In this document: positions 1 through 8,081 of the stretch, in pieces
How positions within the stretch are numbered: position 1 is the stretch's first letter
Layout: each line of letters starts with the position of its first letter
DNA from: Euperipatoides rowelli
Taxonomy: Eukaryota; Onychophora; Udeonychophora; Euonychophora; Peripatopsidae
Length of the DNA stretch: 10,119 nt
Strand: one strand, 5' to 3'
NCBI GenBank assembly: GCA_003024985.2
Contig: PXIH01S0003044.1
Made by a program: the position numbers and the translations under genes
Notes under the pieces: model-generated
The model's input: the letters and a program-made list of their open reading frames with translations, nothing else
What the model was told of the DNA's origin: nothing
Databases searched by the model: none

Positions 1-2
1 GG

Positions 3-266
3 AGTAAAAGACTAGAAGAAATACCAAAACGTGGGTTGAAGACAATTGTTGTATTATTTTTTGCTATTTGGAAGGCAAGATGTAACATAGTTTTTAAAAA
101 TATGAAGGTATCACAAGCTATAAGTAGAATAATGGGGTATTTTAGAAAAATTTACCTAAGAGATATGTTCGCAATGAGCAGCAATCAATTTTATGCCATC
201 TGGGCTAGTTCCATTGTTCAGTATATACTGTATGTGGTTACAAATGAAAAAAGTTTGACATGTTAA
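3..266 (+). pseudogene. C-terminal end of a LINE ORF2 (partial, cut by the left edge)
   Basis: The reading frame is open from position 3 to a TAA at 264-266, about 87 codons, with no internal stop, and its start lies outside the window. It contains the peptide AIWKARCNIVFKN, which resembles the AIWKARN-type block near the C-terminus of L1/Tx1-like and plant-type LINE ORF2 proteins, downstream of the reverse transcriptase. The remainder is basic and has no recognised domain. An A-rich tract starts 26 bases after the stop, as expected for the 3' end of a retrotransposed copy. The second plus-strand LINE in this window, starting near 5465, is also L1/Tx1-like, so both may belong to one family; its C-terminus is outside the window, so this is inference. 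No initiation codon is proposed. The fragment is too short to be a gene in its own right. Confidence 0.5.
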
Positions 267-292
267 ATCATTTGACGATCATCAAATATATT

Positions 293-314
293 AAAAAAAA
301 AAGGAAAAAAAAAA
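293..314 (+). repeat. A-rich tail after the LINE 3' end
   Basis: Ten A, two G and ten A follow the stop of the LINE C-terminal fragment by 26 bases. This fits a degenerate poly(A) tail of a retrotransposed copy on the plus strand. No target-site duplication can be tested because the 5' end is outside the window. In DNA this AT-rich it could also be an ordinary A-run. Confidence 0.4.
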
Positions 315-438
315 TAACAACTTCCTATTGAATTTATTGAATATAACGTGTCATTGTTCCTTTTTTGTTTTACCTATGTGATTTTTCTGATAAGATATGT
401 AATTTTGTTTCCCTCTAGATGAAAGGAACATTATAGAN

Positions 439-466
439 TATATATATATATATACACACACACACA
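439..466. repeat. Compound (TA)n(CA)n microsatellite
   Basis: About eight TA units run directly into about six CA units, immediately after the single N at 438. The N probably marks an assembly problem caused by the repeat, so the true repeat length may differ. Confidence 0.9.
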
Positions 467-876
467 GTATATATTTTTGTAAGCAGAAAAGTATATGATA
501 AAGAAAATAAAATGTCTTAATAATATGTGGGGAACATCTGTCTTACCATTTGTGAATTTTTATATCGTATGGAATGATAGGAGATTGTTTAAATTTAATC
601 TGTTTTCAATTTAAGAACCATCAACTGAATTTAAATCAAACCTCATTGCACAAGGATGAGTGGTTGAAGCTCATGTACAAGCTCTTTTATTATATAGATG
701 TTTATGATATAAGATCAGAAATTTTCGAATACTCCAATTTTATTTTTGTGATAAATGTATTCATTTTTGATGTATAAAAGGGGAATAGGCCAGTACATTT
801 ATCATTCAGTTTAGAAAGACATTTATGTTTACTATTCCTGAAAAATGTATTTTTTGTCTTGACAGTTAATAACGTC

Positions 877-980
877 AATGCAATCAATTTGGAAATTGTT
901 TTACCAAATCATTTGATATATTTGAAAGAAGTGAACTGCTACTCAGTTTCTAGAGGTGAAATGCAATCAATTTGGAAATT
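877..980. repeat. 21-bp perfect direct repeat, 83 bases apart
   Basis: The 21 bases at 877-897 (beginning AATGCAATCAATTTGG) recur without a mismatch at 960-980. The sequence between them is AT-rich and non-coding. No transposase or terminal inverted repeats flank the pair. It may be a remnant of a local duplication. Confidence 0.7.
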
Positions 981-1739
981 TGTGAGACAATCAGTATGAT
1001 ATTATTAGGAATTAGTTTATGAAAGAATATAGATTTAATTAATTCTATGTGTCAATGCCAACATAGAATGTAATTATGTATTGAAAAGAGAATGTTATTA
1101 CTAGAGGAATTATTAGAATTTAATATTAACTGTAATATAATGGCCAAGTGATCTTAGGATAAAGTAAGAATAATATCGAATTTAATATTATTGGGAAATA
1201 CCCCAGAGATAATAAGTCACCACAGTAGGACAGTTAGTACCTGCTGCTCTAGCAGAACGTGTTCTTCTGTTATTAAATTATGTGAAATCTGTAAATTGGT
1301 TAGCTTTCATGAAGATTTTAAAAGAAAGTAAGACTTGTAAATCTTTAACATTAAAATCACCATACATAGGTTTACTAATTGTATTATTATTTTGTCTTTA
1401 CAATTGTTTGGTTGAGAGAGTGTTATTCTTTTGTTTAATACTATTGGGAGCATAATAATATTACATTTTAATAGGCATTCCATTATGTATAACTAAGCCA
1501 GATGTGTCTTTCTGACTTTTCTAAGATTTGGAGTTCTTTAGTACATGAAAATTTTATGCTGAGAATCACTACACATATTTAAAAGATATATTAAAAAATA
1601 ATTTTCAAAGCAGAAAAAAAAAAAATTAATTTAAATCTGAATATTTTTGTTCTTCTATAGGCCATATGAATCTTTATAAATAAATTGTTTATTTGTTTAT
1701 TTTAAATGTTCCATTCCAATTAGTGAAATTATCTTTAAT

Positions 1740-1910
1740 CTAATACATAAAAATGACTGTCGTTCTGTATGTCTGTATTTATGTTCACTATACAAATCCA
1801 CAGTTTTAGAAATAGAGGCTGGAAATTTTGCACAAATGTCTCCTTCAACTCTNAGAAATTAGGATTAGTTTCATAGCCCACAAAGGATGTAGGAACTATT
1901 ACATAAAAAT
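1740..1910 (+). repeat. Dispersed-repeat-like segment (CTGTATGTCTGTAT type)
   Basis: The segment opens with a run of GTCTGTAT/GTATGTCT words and continues with a GGAAATTTTGCACA block and a CATAGCCCACAAAGGATGTAGG block. This order resembles an anonymous repeat type seen in many invertebrate genomes, recalled from general experience without a search. The GAAATTTTGCACA block also resembles the GAAATTTGGCATG core of the tandem repeat at 6248-7172, suggesting possible relatedness. A single N (1853) falls inside it. No coding potential is visible. Confidence 0.35.
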
Positions 1911-2002
1911 AGAGTTTGAAGGAATATATATAGTAAAAGTTATAAAAATAAATTAAGTAAATAAAATAAATTTTGAAATGTACTATAGAGACAAAAATTT
2001 TG

Positions 2003-2530
2003 TTAATTGATAACAGGATTTATTATATTGTTATTCAAAGATTTGGTCATTGAGATTATTGGAGACGAGGAATATCTTTTTGTCCTACATCATGGTAGAA
2101 CATATAGATTTATATTCCTTTATTTTTAAGAAGGAGACCAGGAAAGGTGATAAAAAAAAACTGTTTGCAAATTTAAATGATAAATAGTTTCTTCTGTTCT
2201 GAAGTGACATAATTTTAAGAGAATCAAGATTAATCTAATAGCTCTCTTTTGAATCATTTCAATGGCGAGAATCTGAGCATTAGTTAGAGAACTTGACCAT
2301 ACAGGAGAACAGTATTCCAAACAAAACCAAATGTAGATTATGAAGACAGATAATAGATATTGTTGGTCAAGACCAAACCTTTTCAGTTTGTATAGAAAAC
2401 ACATTTTCTTATTAGCCGATATGATTATTGCATTAGTATTGATATCCCATTTTAAATTGTTTTGGATCCATACGCCTAAGATTCTAGCACAATCTACTTC
2501 ATGAATTTCTTTACCTTTAAGTTGAACAGT
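2003..2530 (-). pseudogene. LINE ORF2 thumb and C-terminal region (broken)
   Basis: Following a frameshift after YADD, this frame reads ARILGVWIQNNLKWD, then FLYKLKRFGL, then LEYCSPVWSSSLT and IEMIQKRAIRLI. This is the standard order downstream of the catalytic core in CR1/L2-like LINEs. TAA stops at and just beyond 2126-2128 and a TGA near 2089 interrupt it, but the same frame continues to RTKRYSSSPI near 2057-2086, a common C-terminal block, and ends at a TAA at 2003-2005. No RNase H domain is present, in line with this type of element. The 3' UTR and tail of the element are not recognisable below 2003. Confidence 0.8.
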
Positions 2531-2579
2531 GGAATAGTGATATGATTTGAGAAAGCTATGATTTAGGATATGACATTTG

Positions 2580-3670
2580 TCATGTTAAGTTTAAGGTTAA
2601 TTAGGGAAGCTTGATTTAAGAGGGAATTAGCTATTTGTTGGGGATGGGAATCATTGCTATTCTTAATGGTATAAGAGACGGTCAGATCATCAGCATATTT
2701 CNATCTGTTTTTCTCCTCGATCAAGATTTAGTTAACCAGGATAACAAAGAGAGTACCAACTAATACTGCTCCTTGAGGCACACCATTGGTGCTGGTGTAT
2801 GAATTTCTCAAGGTGACTTCACTCATCTTTAATATATGAGAGTGCCCAGTAATTGGATCAATCGAATGATCAAAGGAAAATCAGGAATAAAATTAGAGAG
2901 TTTGTTGAGTAAAATATCATGATTTATATAAGTATAGGCTTTACTAAAGTCTGAAATTAAGGTGCAAACTGAGTTTCCTATTACATATGTTCCTTTAAGT
3001 ACATAATCTAGGTATAGAGTTAAATATTGAGCAGTAGATCTGGATGGTATGCCTCCAAATTGCATAGTATCAATTTTAGAAGGAGATGTGGGAAAATATG
3101 TTTAAGGATATACTTCTCGCAGATTTTGCCAATCGGTGATGTGATAGCTATTGGGCGAACTTGAGAATGATTTGAAGGAGATGTATTTTTAGGTATTGGG
3201 AACTATGAAAGTAGTCTTCCAAACAATGGGACATGAATTTGTTAGTAGTGAAAGATTAATGATTGATATGATTGGAGCAGCTAGTTTAGGAGCAAATTCA
3301 TTCCATATAAAAGAAGGGATTTAATCAAGACTGTGGAAGAAGTTGAAGAAATGAATTTAAGTAAGTAGTATACATTATGCTCTTCTATCAGAGGAATATC
3401 AGAACAAAACACATGATTTACTGACAAAGGAGAGATGGTGGAAGGATGGCTATTGGCTAGGTTAGTTAAATAATAAAAAATTTCATTGTAAGTTTCAGTA
3501 TTTGATTTGTTTGGAAAAACAATTAGTTTATGTTGGTTAAGGTTTAATGATTTTTTGATTGATTTATGGAATTGGTTAGGATTAGATTTAAGATTAAGAG
3601 ATAAATTGCTGAACCATTTATTTTTGTTCATTTTAATCAGATTTTTAATTCTATAGTTAAGATGACTCAA
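2580..3670 (-). pseudogene. LINE ORF2 reverse transcriptase domain (broken)
   Basis: The RNA-dependent DNA polymerase domain is spread over several frames. Downward from 3670 there is a linker with KNLIKMNKNKWFSNL; then PKLAAPIISIINLSLLTN and WKTTFIVP near 3290-3200; then RPIAITSPIGKICEKYIL near 3150-3095; then QFGGIPSRSTAQ at about 3062; then DFSKAYTYINHDILL near 2950, which carries the first catalytic aspartate; then GVPQGAVLVGTLF near 2783-2745; then YADD at 2686-2697, which carries the catalytic pair. The GVPQG and YADD blocks are in one frame with normal spacing across the N at 2702, so that N stands for a single base. An in-frame TAA replaces the usual ND after the ILVN peptide. Seen frameshifts lie near 3690, 3300, 3200 and 3070 and between 3065 and 2790. 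The fold identification is secure. Confidence 0.9.
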
Positions 3671-3996
3671 AACAGATGTATTACCTTTTTTAAAAGCAGA
3701 ATTTCTTTGTTTGAATAGGTCAAGTAGTTGATTGTTGATCCATTCAGGTGATTTGACATTAATTTTTTTTTAACAACAGGGAAGCACTGGTTGTAAATTG
3801 GGAAGATAGACTGATGACAATTATTAGTAGCTATGTTAATATCTGTTTCAAAAAAGACATCAGACCAATCATGACCCTGAAGAATAGACTCTATTTTGAT
3901 AAGACTAGATTTCTTCTTGTTGATAGTCGGAATTTGGGACTGATTAGGTTTAAGAGGGATTAGATTGTGATCACTTGATGCAATTGGTGGATACAT
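3667..3996 (-). pseudogene. LINE ORF2 segment: end of endonuclease and linker
   Basis: The frame starts with YPPIASSDHNLIPLKP, the closing block of APE-type LINE endonucleases, whose S-D-H includes the catalytic histidine. It joins the preceding endonuclease segment by a frameshift near 4000. The rest is the poorly conserved linker to the reverse transcriptase, including HDWSDVFFETDINIA, which resembles the W-x-x-F-pattern region common in CR1/L2-like proteins. It runs out of frame near 3690, where the next segment takes over. It is part of the ORF2 pseudogene, not an independent gene. Confidence 0.75.
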
Positions 3997-4028
3997 AAGT
4001 ATTGAGTATTTGAAAAGGAATTAGAAAA

Positions 4029-4915
4029 TCATTTTTCAAGAGTTATATTACTTCTAATCGGGTGATCAATTAATTGTATGAAGGATTTCAAGTTTTGAAA
4101 AGGTGAAGTGTCAAAGTTGTTCATATCTGCCATTATAAAAATAGAAGCTTTGTGATTACAGGTGAAAAGTCTGTCAATTTTGGATAGCAAGTATTTTTTG
4201 AGTTCTAATGCAAAGGGATCATTGGGCAAATAATAGAAAATGATTAGACCAATCCAAGAAGTTTGTCTGGGTAAGAGCAAGGACCTAAGTGTTAATGTTA
4301 AGATGTCGAGATTGGGATCCCCAATCGCAAGCTGGTTTAATTGATTGAATATAAATGTTATTTTTGATATAAAGTGACAAACCACCTCCATGGTGTTATC
4401 TTCTCTGATTCTGGGTTTGTGACTTGAGTGATAATTATTAATATTAAATGCATTAATATCGTTAGTGTTAATCCTTGACTCAATCAAAACTGTGATGTCC
4501 TGAAAAAAGTTATGAATAGAAATCTCAATCTGATCAAACCATTATATATCGATCTAATATTATTGAAGAGAAACGAAGGATAATTATAAAACATATTAGA
4601 TCTGCTAATATTGTTGAGATTATTAAAATTAGGACCATTTTTTAGGCTGAGTTGTTTAGATTGTTTATTTAGATTTTAAGCTTCGGTAGTTATAACGTGA
4701 ATTCTTCTCGTAGCCAGAAAGTTAGATTTCTTGTAATATGAAGAGCATCCTCTTTTGCGATTAAGGTTTCTAAAGATTTTATTTGTTAGTAACACATTTT
4801 TAACTATAGGATCAACACCAAGATTTCTGTTGGAGTATCTCATAGATCGAAGGAAGTCTGATCTATACTTTTCAATCCCATAGCTGATGCGGAAGGCTTG
4901 AAGTAACGTATGCAA
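4029..4915 (-). pseudogene. LINE ORF2 N-terminus and APE endonuclease (broken)
   Basis: This part of ORF2 would nick target DNA to prime reverse transcription. It begins with a basic region containing NRKRGCSSYYKK and ATRRIHVIT, typical just upstream of the endonuclease in CR1/L2-like elements. The same frame passes a TAA at 4676-4678 and reaches FLFNNIRSI (4547-4573), the usual first strand of the endonuclease. After a frameshift near 4530 the frame gives DITVLIESRINTNDI, where the E is the expected catalytic glutamate in place of the common SETWL form. It then reads HKPRIRE and FIMADMNNFDTSPF, the metal-binding D-x-N block, near 4110. The domain finishes in the next frame with SSDHN (see the following entry). 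No ATG opens the frame: position 4915 is TTG, so the true start is unresolved. Confidence 0.8.
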
Positions 4916-5464
4916 TAAAAACTAGATGTTACAAAGTCCATTATAAAACAAATGAAGAGGTAAGGATTACTTTGATAAAGTCAAAGAGAAGTAATAACAT
5001 AAAAACAAAGTTTGAAGTTAGTTTTTGTTAGATAAACCTTAAAAAAACAAAACAAAAAACATTAACAAAGCCACAAAGGCAGTATTGAATTGACACGATG
5101 ATAGTTACTGTATATGTACTGGATGTTATCACCTTTTGAGTCTCTAGTGATGTGATACAATTGTAGTATGGCCAAGTACGCATGGATCTCCTGGTACTAG
5201 TATCACATACACCTACAGCAAAGAAATTAAAAATGAATCTTAAAACTTACCCCTAAATTAAAATGAATAAATCAAATTTATAACTCTTCAGATATTATTA
5301 TTCTTATGATATACCCAACAAATCCGTGATTGCAACCTTGACCTTTAGCAGATGGAAGGTTAACCTATAAAAAGAATATCTAATAAACAGTAAATTAATT
5401 TTATATTTAAAAAAAAACTGAGATGCGGGAACAATAACATGTTGAATAGAGACTTCTGGTTAAG
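4916..5464. other. Gap between two divergent LINEs, probably their 5' untranslated regions
   Basis: There is no recognised gene in these 549 bases. On the left, the minus-strand LINE reads away to the left; on the right, the plus-strand LINE starts at the ATG at 5465. The sequence should therefore include both 5' UTRs, if they were kept. A TATAAAAA word occurs at 5366-5373 on the plus strand, but LINE promoters are usually internal and TATA-less, so it is not called as a promoter. A 9-bp inverted repeat lies at 5150-5158 and 5200-5208. The boundary between the two elements could not be seen. Confidence 0.45.
5150..5208. repeat. Inverted repeat with 9-bp arms
   Basis: ATGTGATAC at 5150-5158 is the exact reverse complement of GTATCACAT at 5200-5208, with 41 bases between. 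It could form a hairpin in an RNA from either strand. In AT-rich DNA an isolated 9-bp match may well be chance. Confidence 0.35.
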
Positions 5465-6246
5465 ATGGCAGAAGAGACAAGTTCTAAATCTAATACGGAT
5501 CAAAAAAATGTTCAGAATTGGCTTTCTAAACTAAGAAAAGACATGAGTCAATTTGAGTTAGTGCGTGATACTACTAATAACTCTGAAAAATATGTTAAGC
5601 TATTAAATGGCTTAAAATACTGGAACAAAATATTTAAATCTGCATAGCTGTATAGTGAGGATCACGAGTTGAAAATGGATACATCTTTAATAGTATTGAA
5701 AATAATAGATATGGTTGGAAAAGAAGCTGTTGTAGGATTGTTTTTTCCTAGGAATGGGTGTTTATTGGGTGTTGATTTTTCAACTACTGAGCAAAGACAA
5801 ATGGTGCAAGATAATTTTAATGAGTTTAATGGTTATGCAGTTGTACCAGCTCAATACGGTGAATTATCACAATATGTAAACATTAGAGTTCATTGGACCC
5901 CAATAACAAATGATTTTACGTTGGTAAGTAAGGCATTAGAAGATTATATAATAATAACAGCTATAAAAAATGAACAGTATAACTTAAATAATGAAATATC
6001 TATCAAAACTGGTGTTATTGAGATAAAAGGTGCATTGAAAAAAAAACATATGTGATAAAGATAATATACCATATCTGTTAATAATGGGAACACTCACCCT
6101 GTTGGTAGTAGTAAAGGGCAGGGAGCCCATTTGTTTAAATTGTAAAATTATTGGCCATAAGGCATATGAATGTTATGTAAAGAAATGTTCAGAGTGTGGA
6201 AAATTAGTTGAAGGTGGACATATTAATAATGAGTGTAAGGAGAATA
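5465..6246 (+). pseudogene. LINE ORF1, N-terminal part with zinc knuckles (first copy)
   Basis: ORF1 proteins of this type bind the element RNA in the cytoplasm and accompany it to the target. The frame opens at ATG 5465 and runs about 195 codons with a single in-frame TAG at 5645-5647. After FFPRNGCLLGVDF, the middle part (YVNIRVHWTPITND, then a GVIEIKGALKK ending) has the layout of the RNA-binding region before the zinc knuckles in L1/Tx1 ORF1. A run of nine A at 6039-6047 shifts the frame: with one A fewer, the reading passes straight into DNIPYLL and the knuckle region. The first knuckle is CX2CX4HX4C (6132-6173). The second is CX2CX7HX4C (6186-6236), longer than the standard spacing. The sequence stops at the N at 6247, and its continuation is at 8250. 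Confidence 0.75.
6079..6246 (+). repeat. 168-bp exact duplicate, copy 1 (pairs with 8082-8249)
   Basis: These 168 bases are identical to 8082-8249, offset 2003, with no mismatch found on reading both through. They encode the ORF1 zinc knuckles. Copy 1 joins naturally to ORF1 on its left and ends exactly at the N at 6247. The Ns at both inner edges indicate overlapping contig ends that were not merged. Confidence 0.95.
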
Positions 6247-6247
6247 N

Positions 6248-7172
6248 AAACTTGAAATTTGGCATGTAGATAGGTTCCATAGCATTGACAATGAAAATTG
6301 GCTTGGGCATTTTGTGGGTGAGGGGTTGGGGAGCCACTGACCCAATAGTGTTTAGCATACTTCCCTACATAGTACAAACTTGAAATTTGGCATGTAGGTA
6401 GGTTCCATAGTATAGACAAGAAAATATATTTTGGATTGTTTTGGGGGATGGGGGGCCAAATGACCCGGTAGTGTTTAGCATATTTTCCAACATAGCCCAA
6501 ACTGGAAATTTGGCATCTGGAATTAAGTGAGATGAGTTGGGATTAAGGGACAGGTTATAATTAAGGGAGTGAGATTGCAATGGGAAACAGTGGGGGATTA
6601 ATTGAGGGGAGGGAGATTGGGATTAAGGGAAATGGAGGTTGTTAAGTCAGATAAGGTGGGATTAATGGATAGGAAATGAGGGATTAAATGAGATAAGGTG
6701 GGATTAAGGGACAGGGTTGAATTAAGGGAGTGAGATTGGGATTAAGGGGGGGGGGTGATTGGGGTTAAGGGATGGTGGGATTAAGGAGGAGAGTAGCATT
6801 AAGGGATAATGCAGGGAGTGAAGTTCTAAAATGGACGGGCAATGCTGGGTAGTTCTTCTAGTTATTAATAAATGTTTTATTATCAATAATTTTATTGTCT
6901 GACAGTTAGTTTTGGTGGGAAAAAAGGTTCTAAACAAGAATAACGGTAAGAAGATAATTTTGTTGCATGTAGGCTAGACAAATTAACTGTATTAACATAA
7001 TGTGAGAAATTAGTGAATATATAGTTTGTGTGTGTGTTTGTGATCATTTTGAATAAGAAATTTAGCCTACTTCCCAAAATAGCATAAACTTGAAATTTGG
7101 CATGTGGGTAGGTTTCATAGTGTAGACAATGAAAATAGACTTGGGCATTTTGTGGGGGTGGGGTGATCAAAG
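6248..7172 (+). repeat. Tandem repeat of about 125 bp (AAACTTGAAATTTGGCATG family)
   Basis: Units start at AAACTTGAAATTTGGCATG: unit 1 at 6248-6375 (128 bp), unit 2 at 6376-6498 (123 bp), a partial unit from 6499 to about 6520, and a further unit at 7086-7172, preceded at 7061-7085 by the end of another. Units share GTAGGTAGGTTCCATAG, GACAATGAAAAT, CATTTTGTGGG and AGTGTTTAGCATA words. Short minus-strand open frames across the units repeat the peptide YLHAKFQV; they are by-products of the repeat, not genes. The array is interrupted by the G-rich block at 6525-6820 and by AT-rich DNA at 6840-7060. It begins directly after the N at 6247 and ends at the N at 7173. Confidence 0.85.
6525..6820 (+). 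repeat. G-rich degenerate array with GGGATTAAGGG motif
   Basis: GGGATTAAGGG or close variants recur about every 20-80 bases (6539, 6619, 6700, 6738, 6777). A longer unit repeats at 161 bases: GGGATTAAGGGACAGG and the following GAATTAAGGGAGTGAGATTG-like stretch occur at 6539-6575 and 6700-6737. AGATAAGGTGGGATTAA recurs at 6649-6665 and 6691-6707. A run of ten G lies at 6746-6755. The strand is strongly purine-rich with many G-triplets. It resembles a decayed minisatellite. The motif is not the standard TTAGGG telomere repeat. Confidence 0.8.
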
Positions 7173-7173
7173 N

Positions 7174-7445
7174 TGTACAAGCTTCTTATTGTTTGCACAC
7201 TCAATCATCTTTATAGTGGCAGCCATTATTCATTATGCGTTTTGTCAAGTCCATTTATTCTAGTCAATAATCATTGTATCAGCCATTTGACAGGTTTTCC
7301 TGACGTGAGAAAAAAATCCCTAGTCTGTAATAAGTCATAAAGCAAATTCCACACTATGGCTACACCTAAGGTCGAACACATAACTTCAGTAGAGATACGT
7401 GTATGCTATGGCCATATTGAAATCATATGACCATGGTGCCTTGGC
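7174..7445 (-). repeat. Possible tRNA-derived SINE (minus strand)
   Basis: Read on the minus strand, TGGCCATAGCAT (7403-7414) resembles an RNA polymerase III A box and GTTCGACCT (about 7369-7377) resembles a B box, in the correct order. The spacing is roughly eight bases shorter than in a tRNA, consistent with a small deletion within the D-arm. A non-tRNA body follows, richer in mixed sequence than the surrounding AT-rich DNA, and it continues down to the N at 7173. No terminal A-tail, LINE-like 3' end or target-site duplication is seen. Alternatively this is a fragment of an unrelated repeat that matches the boxes by chance. Confidence 0.3.
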
Positions 7446-8080
7446 AAAATTGTTTATTTTTATCATTATCATTAAAAACTTGCAAATTTATGATTATTTT
7501 AAAGCTTGACATTTTGGTAGTGAGACATAATTAATTTCAAAAGGGATGAATTTACTAGAATAAAAAGTCTATTACCATATTGCACTTGCTAGAAATATAA
7601 TGTATTTCTAAAAAAAGTTATAGCGACTTTAAAATTATTTTTTTTAAAAAATATGTTTCTCCCAAAATGATAAATTATGGTAAGGGTTTATGTATTTCTA
7701 TGTTTACAATTGGGATTATAATGTCTTTTGTTTTTCTAATCTTAGTAACATTTCAAATATTTACATCACAGGTTTCAAACCAACCCTATTTTGCTCAGTA
7801 AAATTCATTCACTCTTTGGGATACTTAAAAAACTGAGAATTTTAATCACCCCATGATTGGGCCAAGATCCCCAGTATCTGTCCTGATCTTTTCTTGTCCA
7901 CTAGCACTCATGACCAAGAGGCCAGACAATGTCTTTAAAACTTGAAATTTCTTTTTAGACAAATTTAATCATATAATACACTGAGAAACTACCTGCATAG
8001 AAGCGATTTTAAATTCTAGAGATTGCAGCTTGTAACATATTAAGGCTAGCACACACTAGGAGAGTTTCTCTTCGAAGCAT
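7446..8080. other. AT-rich non-coding stretch
   Basis: No gene, RNA or clear repeat is seen. Open frames are short on both strands. It continues from the N at 7173 without a break and ends at the N at 8081, so it belongs to a contig that probably does not lie at this place in the genome. Confidence 0.5.
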
Positions 8081-8081
8081 N

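Larger units (their letters stand above)
319..1739. other. AT-rich non-coding stretch
   Basis: No supported gene is seen here. The open frames are short (under 70 codons), lack recognisable motifs and have the composition expected of random AT-rich sequence. The stretch contains a TA/CA microsatellite next to a single N (438), a 21-bp direct repeat (877-897 and 960-980) and an A-run near 1613-1625. It is intergenic or intronic DNA, possibly with very old repeat remnants. Confidence 0.6.
2003..4915 (-). mobile_element. Decayed non-LTR retrotransposon, CR1/L2-like (Jockey superfamily)
   Basis: This nearly complete LINE ORF2 lies on the minus strand. Read from 4915 downward it shows, in the usual order, a basic N-terminal stretch, an APE-type endonuclease, a reverse transcriptase with FGG, DFSKA, GVPQG and YADD blocks, and a conserved C-terminal RTKRYSSSP block. 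Order and spacing match a full ORF2 of about 970 codons. The frame changes at least eight times and there are several in-frame stops, so the copy is dead. The 5' and 3' UTR limits, tail repeat and target-site duplication could not be recognised, so the stated ends are those of the coding region only. An ORF1 is not visible in the 549 bases upstream. CR1/L2-like placement rests on motif style such as LEYCSPVWSSSLT. Confidence 0.85.

Noticed and set aside
574-887. Overlapping short open frames on both strands (574-777 plus, 702-887 minus)
   Set aside because: Both are under 70 codons, lack motifs and have the residue content of random AT-rich DNA.
5366-5373. TATAAAAA as a promoter TATA box for the element at 5465
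   Set aside because: Such words are expected by chance in AT-rich DNA, and LINEs generally use internal TATA-less promoters.
6525-6820. Telomeric or interstitial telomere array
   Set aside because: The motif is GGGATTAAGGG with irregular spacing and not a regular TTAGGG or TTAGG array.
6173-7170. Short minus-strand open frames with YLHAKFQV-type peptides
   Set aside because: They follow the 125-bp tandem repeat and cross an N and unit boundaries. They are explained by the repeat and not by a gene.
6247-8081. A real 1.8 kb transposon insertion into ORF1 with target-site duplication
   Set aside because: A 168-bp identical duplication is far longer than known target-site duplications, and the Ns lie exactly at its edges. 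No terminal repeats or transposase are present.
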